Source: RGEC01 sp964475595
Lineage (GTDB): Bacteria > Bacteroidota > Bacteroidia > NS11-12g > UBA955
Assembly (NCBI GenBank): GCA_964475595.1
Contig: CAYYXG010000010.1
Coordinates: 24,901-88,900 of the forward strand
DNA length: 64,000 nucleotides
Reading direction: 5' to 3'
Positions within the stretch are counted from its first letter, which is position 1. Each line of letters opens with the position of its first letter. This document shows, one piece after another, positions 7,834-15,612 of the stretch. The notes under the pieces were generated by a model, which saw only the letters and a list, made by a program, of their open reading frames with translations, made no database searches and was not told where the DNA came from. Made by a program: the position numbers and the translations under genes.

Positions 7834-9303
7834 TTAACGAATGGTAACAGTATTGGGTTTAACAAGGGTTGAAGAATCCTGCGTATTGGAGGGAGTTGGA
7901 ACAGCAGCAGAAGGAGCCACGAATGGTGCCTGGGTCGCCATCCAGGTATTGTATTCTGCCTCAGAACCTACTACGGTGATCTTAATTTTCATGTTGTAGT
8001 GGGCTCCGCCGCATATTTTGTTGCAATACAGGTAAAAGTCGAAGTCTTTGTTATTCTTTTCTGTACGGGCTTGCTCCGTAGTTTTGTTAGGGGTAAACGA
8101 GAACCAGGTTGCCATACCAGGCACTACATTCATCTGACCGCGAAAATCGGGGAACCATGCGGAGTGAATCACATCCCTGGCGCGGAAGTTAAAGGTGTAG
8201 GACTTACCCTTTACCAATACAACTTCAGTGGTGATTTTATCATCGTTGCCCGCATTGTTAAAGACTTTTTGATCTTTGCGATAGGTAGTGATGCGGCTAA
8301 TGGTTGTAATCTTGCGGCGCAGGTCTTTTTTTAACTGCCTTACATAGGCACCGGACTCTGCGTCTTCCATTTTATTTTTTAAATCTTTATAGATTGCAGG
8401 ATAAGCAGTTGCATTGCTTCCGGTATTGAAGTTCACGAATGCGGTCTTCCATGCTGTGGCTGAATCGGACGCAGAAGCAATCTGGCTATTCAGAAGCGCT
8501 GTGTCCCTTTTGAGGTCGACCAAAAGCGAATCTACATGCTCAGAAACTGCAAGACCCAGTGGGTTCTTACCACTGATGAAAGTAAAGTGACTGTTGCCAA
8601 AGGTTTTATCATCACCGGCATATCGGGCTTTCCATCCAAACTGATATGCAAAAACCTCAATTTCCTGAGCATCTTTAGGCTTCTCGGCAGTGATTTTGGT
8701 CCATGTATTGAAACCGCGAAGCACCAAAAAGGTAAGAACAATCGCAGGAACCACAGTCCAAATCAACTCGAGTTTGTTATTGTGAAAATAATAGTGTGCT
8801 TTTTGGCCATCGCGGTAGCGGTATTTGAACATGAAATAGAAAAGCAGTGCTTCTGTTATGGCAAATACCACGAAGGTGAATCCGAAAGTCCAGTTAAACA
8901 TACTGTCAATGGTTTCGCCATGCTCAGAGTACGAATCCCCTATCATAACATATTTGCCATGATAAATCATTTCATACCAGATTCCGCCAACAGACGCAAC
9001 CAGGAAAACAATGGCAATCCAGCGGTTGGTGCTGTTCCAGTTGATTACCTTTTTACCGGTGATTTTCTCAGTGAGTGATCCAATATCGAAAGCCCTGGCG
9101 ATGATGAGAATAATCAGGACTGCCAATATGCAATAGCTGATAAATTCCCAGTCCCAATTAGCCAGGCTAAACTCCTGAGGAGGCTGAACAACATCAGACG
9201 CAGACTGAGCGAAAGCAAAAAAAGGCAAGGATAACAATAACATCGCCGAGAACAGTTTCTTGTTGAGAAATTCAGCGATAACGGACAAATGGTGATTCTT
9301 CAT
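7834..9303 (-). CDS. ctaC: Cytochrome c oxidase subunit II, extended form
   Basis: The 489-residue protein holds the CuA site that accepts electrons from cytochrome c: His380 (VIHSAWF) and the CNKICGGAHYNM motif giving Cys427, Cys431, His435 and Met438. It is much longer than usual. A signal-like helix and at least one extra membrane span come before the two standard spans, and a charged insertion of about 110 residues (about 235-345) splits the cupredoxin domain. There is no fused cytochrome c. It is the first gene of the operon, 18 bases before ctaD, behind a TAAATTTG promoter box. Confidence 0.95.
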   Translation of the reverse strand: MKNHHLSVIAEFLNKKLFSAMLLLSLPFFAFAQSASDVVQPPQEFSLANWDWEFISYCILAVLIILIIARAFDIGSLTEKITGKKVINWNSTNRWIAIVFLVASVGGIWYEMIYHGKYVMIGDSYSEHGETIDSMFNWTFGFTFVVFAITEALLFYFMFKYRYRDGQKAHYYFHNNKLELIWTVVPAIVLTFLVLRGFNTWTKITAEKPKDAQEIEVFAYQFGWKARYAGDDKTFGNSHFTFISGKNPLGLAVSEHVDSLLVDLKRDTALLNSQIASASDSATAWKTAFVNFNTGSNATAYPAIYKDLKNKMEDAESGAYVRQLKKDLRRKITTISRITTYRKDQKVFNNAGNDDKITTEVVLVKGKSYTFNFRARDVIHSAWFPDFRGQMNVVPGMATWFSFTPNKTTEQARTEKNNKDFDFYLYCNKICGGAHYNMKIKITVVGSEAEYNTWMATQAPFVAPSAAVPTPSNTQDSSTLVKPNTVTIR

Positions 9304-9329
9304 TTATGCCAATTATGGATTTTGTGGTG

Positions 9330-9363
9330 CAAATTTAAGTATCCGTTGCATGTTTCAAGCAAA
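9330..9363 (-). promoter_or_regulatory. Promoter of the cox operon
   Basis: On the minus strand TAAATTTG (9337-9330) matches the Bacteroidota -7 box TAnnTTTG. Upstream there is TTTG at 9363-9360 (spacer 22) and TTG at 9358-9356 (spacer 18), either of which could be the -33 element. The predicted transcript start is near 9326, leaving a leader of about 23 bases before ctaC. The rest of the 112-base gap holds nothing else I recognise. Confidence 0.6.
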
Positions 9364-9415
9364 ATTTGCGAAAAAATGAGAAAGTTTATTAACGCACTGA
9401 CAAATGGCGCATCTA

Positions 9416-10777
9416 TTAGCGTCTGCTTTGGGTTTTAACCATTTCAAGCAGAAGCATTTGCTGGTTGGAATCGGGCAAAATGTGGATATTGTTCCCACCA
9501 CCCAGTGCACTGAGTTGTTTGAGCATCTCCAATGCAGCAGGATTCTGTCCTACCATGATGGTACTAAGGTGTATTCCGGTTGCAGCTGCCTCTGAAATCA
9601 TTTTCTCCATGGCTTTTCGGCTTAGCCCCCCAGTAGTAAACACACCATCTGTTACGATTACGATTTGGTTGTTGCCATCGGCTTGAAAATATTGTTTTGC
9701 CTGCTGATATGCCAATTTGAGGGCAGCTCCGCCATTGGTACCTCCCTCGGCTTTCAAGCGATTAATGCGACTGTAAATACTATCCTTATTATCTATAGGG
9801 CCGTGCGGGTGAATGATTTTGGCATCGTTGCTAAATCCTACCACTCCCAGACGGTCACTACTTCGTAAAGCCGATACCAGGATGGCCATGGTGGATTTCA
9901 GTGTCTCCATTTTACCGTCGCGCTTCATGCTCATGCTGGCATCTACAATGAAAACCAGGTTATTGGTTCTGTAAGTGTTGCTTTCGAGTAACTCATCTTC
10001 CGGGTGAATATGCGCTTCCTCATCAATCGTGTCCATGAGCAACAGTTCGGAAGCTGTTGCGTCTCTGCCTCCGGTTGAAGTCGGGGCGGGCTCCCTAACT
10101 TCTTCCACCGGTTTTGGATCCATGTATACTATGAAATTGCGCTGATAGGGTTCCAGCGTAATGAGGGCCAGGTAGTCATCAAAGTCTTGCTTGGTACATG
10201 CAATGCGGTAATTGCCCGGAATAATAGCCATGCGGAATCCATCTCCTTGTGGTTCCAGTCGAATTCGCTTGCCATTGCTTTCTTTCACAGAAAACTCATC
10301 AGGTTTTATGCGCTCATCGGTATTGCGGTTGCGGATTTCCACCTGCACCATTTTTTCAAGTTTGTTTTCGTCAGCATTGGCGGGATTTACCACCGGACAG
10401 CGCAACTGTGCCGAAGGATCAAATCCTTTAATATCTCCCTTCAATTTAAATACCAGGGGTTCTGCTCTGCTACTGACATACAGGGGCACATCCAGCGAAA
10501 ATTTGCCTTTTCGGGTGGTGTAGTATACCATCATTATCTCAGCAGTTTTACCCGGTTCAACCAAACGGCTGGAAAAATACACCGCAACATTTTCCTTGTA
10601 GTAGGTAGGCAAAAACACGAAATCCTTGTCGGTGGCGTTTCGTACCTTGAAGCGTGCCGTGTCATTTTTCCAGAATAGTACATCGCCGAAATCCCACACT
10701 TGCCTGTCGGGAAGGACATCCTGGGCCGCAAGTCGGCTAAAAATAAACAGAAAGAAGACAGCGGTGGCTCGAAACAT
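9416..10777 (-). CDS. Secreted VWA-domain protein with DUF1573-like N-terminus
   Basis: A signal peptide (to about LAAQ) is followed by a beta-sandwich region resembling DUF1573/ASPM-SPD-2-Hydin repeats (VWDFGDVLFWKNDTARFKV), then a linker and a C-terminal von Willebrand factor A domain. The metal-ion site motif DASMS is present, with GGTNGGAAL and VIVTDG further on, so metal-dependent ligand binding is likely. The partner is unknown. The ATG at 10777 was chosen over the one at 10801 because it starts the signal peptide. It is the last gene of a minus-strand run with rsmA and the HD hydrolase, but a TATTTTTG box at 10806-10799 suggests its own promoter. Confidence 0.88.
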   Translation of the reverse strand: MFRATAVFFLFIFSRLAAQDVLPDRQVWDFGDVLFWKNDTARFKVRNATDKDFVFLPTYYKENVAVYFSSRLVEPGKTAEIMMVYYTTRKGKFSLDVPLYVSSRAEPLVFKLKGDIKGFDPSAQLRCPVVNPANADENKLEKMVQVEIRNRNTDERIKPDEFSVKESNGKRIRLEPQGDGFRMAIIPGNYRIACTKQDFDDYLALITLEPYQRNFIVYMDPKPVEEVREPAPTSTGGRDATASELLLMDTIDEEAHIHPEDELLESNTYRTNNLVFIVDASMSMKRDGKMETLKSTMAILVSALRSSDRLGVVGFSNDAKIIHPHGPIDNKDSIYSRINRLKAEGGTNGGAALKLAYQQAKQYFQADGNNQIVIVTDGVFTTGGLSRKAMEKMISEAAATGIHLSTIMVGQNPAALEMLKQLSALGGGNNIHILPDSNQQMLLLEMVKTQSRR

Positions 10778-10798
10778 GGTATTTATGAACAATAACGG

Positions 10799-10806
10799 CA
10801 AAAATA
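10799..10806 (-). promoter_or_regulatory. Candidate -7 box for the VWA gene
   Basis: TATTTTTG on the minus strand matches TAnnTTTG exactly and lies 21 bases before the ATG at 10777, in the 38-base gap after rsmA. No clear -33 element was found. Confidence 0.4.
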
Positions 10807-10815
10807 CGGCCGAAA

Positions 10816-11601
10816 TTATAAGTCAGGTGAATCCCACCGTGCCGCCAGCATGATAAAAGTCTCTACCGGTAGCTGTTCTGCTCTCTTTCCTTTGAGTTCA
10901 TCAGGCAATACAAAGGTTGGTCTGGACGATGTGAGGGGTTTAAGTGCGTTGGATAAGGTCTTTCTTCGTTGGTTAAAGGCGGTTTTCACCACCAGCGCAA
11001 GGCTTTTATACGTGCAGTCGGGTGGCAGATCCTTCCGCACACAGGCCATCACACCGCTTTTAACGGCCGGTGGCGGGTTAAAACTGCCTTCATTTACGGT
11101 AAATAGGTATTTACAATCATAGAATGCCTGCAGCAGCACGCTGGTTACACCGTACTCTTTATTGCCATGTTCGGCGCAAAATCGTCTTGCCACTTCACGT
11201 TGAAACATCCCTCCGAAAAACCGTATTGGGTTTTGGGCTTCCAGCACCCGGAATGCAATCTGGGTGGAGATGTTATAGGGATAATTGCCAATTACCGCAA
11301 CATTTCCATTACCAAAAAGTACATCTTCCGTAATGGCCAAAAAATCACCCTGAAGAATATTTAAATCTTTGGCCCAGCCCTGAAGTCTCAGCCATTCCAC
11401 ACTTTCTTTATCAATCTCCACACAATGCAGGGCTGCACCATGGGTTTCCAGCAAAGGTCTGGTGAGAATTCCCATTCCGGGGCCCACTTCTACCACACGG
11501 CTCCATTCACCCTGTGGAATTGATGTTGCAATTCTTAACGCAATCGCAGGATCAGTGAGAAAATGCTGACCCAGCTGTTTTTTGGGTGCCACTTTTTGCA
11601 T
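10816..11601 (-). CDS. rsmA: 16S rRNA (adenine-N6,N6)-dimethyltransferase
   Basis: The 261-residue enzyme dimethylates two adjacent adenines in the 3' hairpin of 16S rRNA with S-adenosylmethionine. Visible motifs are KKQLGQHFLTDP at the N-terminus, VEVGPGMGILT (SAM-binding motif I), CVEIDKE (acidic motif II) and the catalytic NYPYNIS (motif IV). The small C-terminal domain contains FNQRRKTLSNAL. Its length is normal. The start overlaps the HD hydrolase stop by one base, so the two are coupled. Confidence 0.97.
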   Translation of the reverse strand: MQKVAPKKQLGQHFLTDPAIALRIATSIPQGEWSRVVEVGPGMGILTRPLLETHGAALHCVEIDKESVEWLRLQGWAKDLNILQGDFLAITEDVLFGNGNVAVIGNYPYNISTQIAFRVLEAQNPIRFFGGMFQREVARRFCAEHGNKEYGVTSVLLQAFYDCKYLFTVNEGSFNPPPAVKSGVMACVRKDLPPDCTYKSLALVVKTAFNQRRKTLSNALKPLTSSRPTFVLPDELKGKRAEQLPVETFIMLAARWDSPDL

Positions 11602-12827
11602 CAGGGCCAGTAGGTTATAAAATATTTGGTAACCGTTTCACTGAGTGAATGCAGGTTATGGTTATCGGAGGCCTCTGCTGCATCGCATACAGTTCCATCC
11701 TTTTTAAGAATATGTATCCCCCCTTTCTGGGGCTTATATGCCAGGTTTTCCAGCAATCCTGATCGAACAAAATAGGCGGCTTCACCGGGTTGTATGAAAT
11801 CAAAATGCTGATGGGTCTTTTTCAGGCATTCGTCTTTTAATTCGGCTGAAACAGGCTTATCCTGAATTATGATTTTGGGCAAATTTCTTTTCAGCATTGC
11901 CAGAGACAGGGTGGCCAATACCTTGTCGTCATGAAACTGCCATGCTTTTACGCCGGTCATTATATCATGATCGTCCAACTGAACAAACAAATCCAGGGAT
12001 TCTTCATCAAACCGGTCTGCTGATATAGTGTTACCTAAAAAATGAATCAGGGGGTGATAACTGCCGAGGGATGCCATATTGGCCGCCATGTGGCGCGCTC
12101 TTTGAAGAATGGAGATGAGCAATTCATCTGCGGCTACTGCGGTTTTGTGAAGATACACCTGCCAATACATGAGCCGGCGTGCCACGATAAATTTTTCAAC
12201 TGAATAAATGCCTTTTTCTTCTACCACAAGATTGCCATCCTTCACGTTCAGCATGTTTATAATACGATCGCCACCCACAACCCCTTCGCTCACGCCTGAG
12301 TAGAAGCTGTCGCGCTGCAGATAATCCAAACGGTCCATATCCAGCTGACCTGATATCAGTTGCGACAAAAATGGCTTTTGGGGATAATCCCCCTTGAAAA
12401 TGCGGATGGTTAGATCCAGTCTACCCTGAAACTGTTTATTCAGCCGCTGCATAATCAAGGTTGAAATATATTCATGGCTTACCCCTTCAATAAGGGTGTG
12501 CTCGAGGGTATGGCTGAAAGGACCATGACCTACATCGTGCAGCAGAATTCCCAGCCATGTCGCTTCTGCTTCCTCATCGGTAATCTGAACGCCTTTGCTG
12601 CGAAGTGTTTCAATGGCCCTGACCATTAAATTCAATGCACCAAGTGCGTGATGAAAACGGGTATGGGTAGCTCCCGGATAAACCACTTCGCTCAGGCCCA
12701 ACTGCCGGATGCGACGCAAACGCTGAAAGTACGGATGCTGAATTACGTCATGCACCAACTCGGATGGCACGGTCAAAAATCCATATACCGGGTCGTTGAT
12801 GATTTTATTCTTGTTAAGCGGCTGCAT
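11601..12827 (-). CDS. HD-domain phosphohydrolase
   Basis: The 408-residue protein matches the family of HD-superfamily hydrolases related to dGTP triphosphohydrolases and SAMHD1. The metal site is seen as TRFHHALGA, LLHDVGHGPFSHTLEH and later DMDRLDYLQRD. The N-terminus (INDPVYGFLTVP...HPYFQRLRRIRQLG) is typical. Likely substrates are nucleotides, but the specific one cannot be read from sequence. A TAACTTTG box lies only five bases before the ATG. Confidence 0.9.
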   Translation of the reverse strand: MQPLNKNKIINDPVYGFLTVPSELVHDVIQHPYFQRLRRIRQLGLSEVVYPGATHTRFHHALGALNLMVRAIETLRSKGVQITDEEAEATWLGILLHDVGHGPFSHTLEHTLIEGVSHEYISTLIMQRLNKQFQGRLDLTIRIFKGDYPQKPFLSQLISGQLDMDRLDYLQRDSFYSGVSEGVVGGDRIINMLNVKDGNLVVEEKGIYSVEKFIVARRLMYWQVYLHKTAVAADELLISILQRARHMAANMASLGSYHPLIHFLGNTISADRFDEESLDLFVQLDDHDIMTGVKAWQFHDDKVLATLSLAMLKRNLPKIIIQDKPVSAELKDECLKKTHQHFDFIQPGEAAYFVRSGLLENLAYKPQKGGIHILKKDGTVCDAAEASDNHNLHSLSETVTKYFITYWP

Positions 12828-12832
12828 TGGCG

Positions 12833-12840
12833 CAAAGTTA
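12833..12840 (-). promoter_or_regulatory. -7 box directly before the HD hydrolase start
   Basis: TAACTTTG on the minus strand fits TAnnTTTG and is separated from the ATG at 12827 by five bases. If used, transcription starts at or within two bases of the start codon. No good -33 element was seen. Confidence 0.5.
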
Positions 12841-12852
12841 TAATTACTTTGG

Positions 12853-13482
12853 CTATTCCGAGGTTTCGTCCCAAACCAGTTTTTGTCCTTGGGCGGGTTT
12901 TCGGGATTTAACGCGATCTAAAAAATCCCTTACTGCCTCGGCATATACTTCTGTCGGCATAGCTTCCAAATAATGATTATACAAATACACCATTTCGTCG
13001 AACTGAGCGGTGGTGATGCCTTCGCTGCGCATCATGCGCCGATAACCCGAAGCCGCATGCAGCCATGCGCTGACATTAACATTGAGGGGATTGGCTGTTT
13101 TGGCAATGTACTTCTTAAAATGATAAACGGCTGTCAGATTTTTATTCTGCCGCTCTGCACTGAGGCCCATGTACCAGTAGGTTCCGGCAAGATTGGTGTC
13201 GGATTCCAACACCTTTTTAAGCAAACTGTCGGCTTCCCCAAAACGTGATTGAAAAATAAGTGCATGTGAAAGCAAATGCCGGATATCATTATCGGTAGGA
13301 TGTTGCACAAGCATACGCAGGCAGATGTGTTCCGCCTTTAGAAATTCTTTTTTGCGCATCGCTTCCCGGGCCTGGGCCAGATCGCTGAGCGACTCATCAT
13401 CATCCTGTGCAAATGTGGCCAAAGGACCCAAAGACAACACCAGAACAATTATTTTAGGGATATTGGCTAAAATGTGCTTCAC
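12853..13482 (-). CDS. Secreted TPR-repeat protein
   Basis: A signal peptide (about 25 residues, ending TFAQ) is followed by an acidic stretch and TPR-like helices (AREAMRKKEFLKAEHICLRMLVQHP, LFGEADSLLKKVLE-type pattern). TPR arrays mediate protein-protein contacts; the partner is unknown. The start is GTG at 13482 because no ATG precedes the signal peptide. Its start lies 16 bases from the divergent lipoprotein start at 13499. Twenty-five bases separate it from the HD gene downstream. Confidence 0.8.
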   Translation of the reverse strand: MKHILANIPKIIVLVLSLGPLATFAQDDDESLSDLAQAREAMRKKEFLKAEHICLRMLVQHPTDNDIRHLLSHALIFQSRFGEADSLLKKVLESDTNLAGTYWYMGLSAERQNKNLTAVYHFKKYIAKTANPLNVNVSAWLHAASGYRRMMRSEGITTAQFDEMVYLYNHYLEAMPTEVYAEAVRDFLDRVKSRKPAQGQKLVWDETSE

Positions 13483-13498
13483 CTTTCAGTAATTTGTA

Positions 13499-14254
13499 AT
13501 GCAAAGTAAACTTCAAAAGTTGGGCCGCTTTATCATTTTATCTTTTTTTATTTCACTGACACTGCAAAATTGTCAAAATGGTCCGGATTTTTTAACATCT
13601 TATGGAACGGAAGACAGCACTACCCTGCTAATCAGCAGGCCTTGCACAAAGTTAAGGGTAGGCCAAAAATTCAAGGTTTACATTCAGTCCGACAAAACGA
13701 AACCTGAGCAGGCATTGATTCGGTATGGCAGCAATGTGATTGATAAAATTAAGCTGGAGTGGCAAGAAGATTATTGTGTGATAGAGGACAAAAACAATTT
13801 CAACTGGGTAAGGCGCTTCAATGTGCAGCCCATTTGCACAATGAATATTCACAAAATCAATGCACTCGATATTCGGGGGGCGGCATCGGTTATTTTTTTG
13901 GATACGGTCTATACAGATCAGGTAAACATCAATATGAACAGTGTAGAAAACCAGAAATTACTGTTGTTCTGTGGCAATTTGTACGGGAATGGCAACAATT
14001 CAGGGCATGTTGACCTTGCCGGGCAGGGCACCATATTTGCCTGGGGCTGTGAAAACGGAAGCAGTTTTGATGCCCGGCACCTTCGGTCTGATGATGCCTA
14101 TATTTACCATTATGCTGCCAGGGATATCAGGGTCAATCCCAAAAACATACTGGCTGCAACGGTTTATGGCAGTGGAAATATTATCTATTACCAAAACCCG
14201 TTGGTAAAACTCGATATCAAAGAGCTCGGCACAGGGAGGGTCATTAAACAGTGA
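13499..14254 (+). CDS. DUF2807-like (head GIN domain) lipoprotein
   Basis: The 251-residue product begins with a lipoprotein signal whose lipobox is LQNC, so it should be lipid-anchored. The body is a run of short beta strands with repeated hydrophobic-polar alternation (INALDIRGAASVIF, VNINMNSVENQKLL, IYHYAARDIRVNP, AATVYGSGNIIYY), the pattern of DUF2807 beta-helix proteins of Bacteroidota. The exact function is unknown; a surface or adhesion role is inferred. The stop overlaps the rhomboid GTG start. Confidence 0.75.
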   Translation: MQSKLQKLGRFIILSFFISLTLQNCQNGPDFLTSYGTEDSTTLLISRPCTKLRVGQKFKVYIQSDKTKPEQALIRYGSNVIDKIKLEWQEDYCVIEDKNNFNWVRRFNVQPICTMNIHKINALDIRGAASVIFLDTVYTDQVNINMNSVENQKLLLFCGNLYGNGNNSGHVDLAGQGTIFAWGCENGSSFDARHLRSDDAYIYHYAARDIRVNPKNILAATVYGSGNIIYYQNPLVKLDIKELGTGRVIKQ

Positions 14255-14940
14255 ACCTACCGTTGGGAATACAACCCGGATTGACAACGGGCATTATCGT
14301 GGCCAATGTAATTATATGGCTGATACTGCAAAGCAATCACGCTTTACTGGAGCGAATGCTGTTCCTGTATAGAGCGGTGGCGCGCAACAGAGAGTATGAC
14401 CGGCTGATTGCTTCCGGTTTTGCGCATTACAGTTTTGTCCATTTATTATTTAATATGCTTACCCTGTATTACTTCGGCCCTACGGTAGAAATGCTGTATG
14501 GTAGACTGGGGTTTGCGACTATATACCTTTTGTCCATCATTGGCGGAAACCTTTTCACAATGGTTACCCACCGCAATAACCTGAATTATAGTGCACTCGG
14601 GGCATCCGGTGGTTTATTCGGGGTGATTTTTGCATTTGTGTGGATGCTGCCCGAAGTGAGTTTATACCTGTTTTTCATTCCTGTAGGAATACCCGGGTGG
14701 TTATTTGCCATTATCATCTGCTGGGTTTCTATGGTTTTATCTCAGCTACCGAAGGCAGGTGCAGCAAACATTTCGCACGAAGGGCACCTTGGCGGTGCGG
14801 TGAGCGGTGCACTGGTGGCGGTTTTTATTCATATTCCTATTCATTTGCGCACGGAACAACTGGCTTATTGGGCCGGTGGAATTATGCCGGTAATTTTGTT
14901 TGGGATTTGGAAGTGGCTGAAGGCGGGCAAACACAGGTAA
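14251..14940 (+). CDS. Rhomboid family intramembrane serine protease
   Basis: The 229-residue protein has six hydrophobic segments and the rhomboid catalytic pair: Ser in GASGGLFG and His in EGHLGGAVSGAL. The first-loop region (ASGFAHYSFVHLLFNMLTLYYFG) is also typical. It cleaves membrane-anchored proteins within the bilayer; the substrate is unknown. The start is GTG at 14251, overlapping the upstream stop as GTGA, so it is coupled to the lipoprotein gene. Confidence 0.93.
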   Translation: MNLPLGIQPGLTTGIIVANVIIWLILQSNHALLERMLFLYRAVARNREYDRLIASGFAHYSFVHLLFNMLTLYYFGPTVEMLYGRLGFATIYLLSIIGGNLFTMVTHRNNLNYSALGASGGLFGVIFAFVWMLPEVSLYLFFIPVGIPGWLFAIIICWVSMVLSQLPKAGAANISHEGHLGGAVSGALVAVFIHIPIHLRTEQLAYWAGGIMPVILFGIWKWLKAGKHR

Positions 14941-14954
14941 ACCTCCGAATTCTC

Positions 14955-14985
14955 TTTGAAAAATCATTCAAATTCACTATATTTG
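14955..14985 (+). promoter_or_regulatory. Strong Bacteroidota promoter for the tRNA-Leu pair
   Basis: TTTG (14955-14958), a 19-base spacer and TATATTTG (14978-14985) match the -33/-7 consensus almost perfectly. The transcript would begin near 14990, about 55 bases before the first tRNA. This is the best full promoter in the window along with that at 40973-41003. Confidence 0.8.
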
Positions 14986-15043
14986 CACCCCTGTTCTAAA
15001 ATCTTGTTGAAAGAAATTTTTGCCATGTAAAATGGCAGTGAAT

Positions 15044-15128
15044 GCCCAGATGGCGAAATTGGTAGACGCACCGTCTTCAGGTGGCGGCGCCGCGAGGTGT
15101 GCAGGTTCGAGTCCTGTTCTGGGCACCA
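15044..15128 (+). tRNA. tRNA-Leu (anticodon CAG)
   Basis: A class II tRNA with a long variable arm. The acceptor stem GCCCAGA pairs with TCTGGGC, the D-arm is GCGAAATTGGTAGACGC, the anticodon stem CCGTC/GGCGG holds loop TTCAGGT with anticodon CAG, and the T-arm is CAGGTTCGAGTCCTG. The 3' ACCA end is encoded (15125-15128). It reads CUG leucine codons. Confidence 0.97.
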
Positions 15129-15141
15129 ATTTCTTTCAACT

Positions 15142-15225
15142 GCCCAGGTGGCGAAATTGGTAGACGCACTACCTTGAGGTGGTAGCGCTGGAAACGGCGT
15201 GCTGGTTCGAATCCAGTCTTGGGCA
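15142..15225 (+). tRNA. tRNA-Leu (anticodon GAG)
   Basis: The second class II tRNA begins 13 bases after the first. The acceptor stem GCCCAGG pairs with CTTGGGC (one G-T), the anticodon stem CTACC/GGTAG holds loop TTGAGGT with anticodon GAG, and the T-arm is CTGGTTCGAATCCAG. Unlike its neighbour the CCA end is not encoded (ACAA follows), so it must be added after transcription. The near-identical 5' half points to an old tandem duplication. Confidence 0.97.
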
Positions 15226-15348
15226 CAAACAAAATAGTCCCGCACGAGAGTGCGGGATTTTTTTATGCCCGCAACCAAAGCCCCGCTTTGAGGTTGTGGG
15301 CATAAAAAAATCACGGGTGAGCGAAGCGAGCCGGGACTATTTTGTTTG
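15226..15348. repeat. 123-base nested palindrome after the tRNA genes, including a terminator
   Basis: Outer arms 15226-15242 and 15332-15348 are perfect 17-bp inverted repeats. Nested inside, 15257-15276 and 15292-15311 pair over 20 bp with one G-T, and AAAGC/GCTTT closes the centre. A separate small hairpin CCCGCAC-GAGA-GTGCGGG (15239-15256) followed by seven T (15258-15264) is a good rho-independent terminator for the tRNA transcript. No gene overlaps; long frames across this stretch and the tRNAs are artefacts. Confidence 0.85.
15239..15264 (+). terminator. Terminator of the tRNA-Leu transcript
   Basis: A perfect 7-bp GC-rich stem with a GAGA loop is followed by A and seven T, 13 bases after the second tRNA. 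Confidence 0.85.
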
Positions 15349-15500
15349 GGGCCCCTCCGTAAGACATTTTGGATCACCGAAGGTAATCCGCCAAAATACA
15401 CGGCCAGCAAAGCGAGCCAGGGCTATTTTGTTTGAGGCCCCTCCGTAAGACATTTTGGATCACCGCAGGTAATCCAGCAAAGTGCACCGGGTGAGCAAAG
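15321..15500. repeat. Two tandem copies of an 86-base unit
   Basis: The sequence starting at 15321 repeats at 15407 with the same 86-base period: a GCGAGCC segment, CTATTTTGTTTG, GGCCCCTCCGTAAGACATTT and GGATCACCG-AGGTAATCC. Each unit contains its own hairpin (ATTTTGGAT...ATCCgCCAAAAT in the first). A partial third copy (GAGCAAAGCAAA) begins near 15493. Nothing coding was found here. Confidence 0.8.
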
Positions 15501-15536
15501 CAAACATAGCCCGGGGTTTAAACCGGGCTATGTTTG
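15501..15536. repeat. Perfect 14-bp inverted repeat
   Basis: Arms CAAACATAGCCCGG (15501-15514) and CCGGGCTATGTTTG (15523-15536) flank an 8-base loop. It has no T-run, so it is not a classical terminator. It resembles the outer arms of the 15226 palindrome in design and may mark the end of the repeat element. Confidence 0.75.
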
Positions 15537-15612
15537 CAAGGCCGTTATTAATGGGGATACTAAAAGCGCATTGAAATTTTGCTTTAACTGCCATGTACCA
15601 AATATTCTTGGG

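Noticed and set aside
14964..15410. Minus-strand frame of 148 residues across the tRNA genes
   Set aside because: It is the reverse translation of two tRNA-Leu genes and repeat DNA (text like WCPEQDSNLHTSRRR is a known tRNA artefact).
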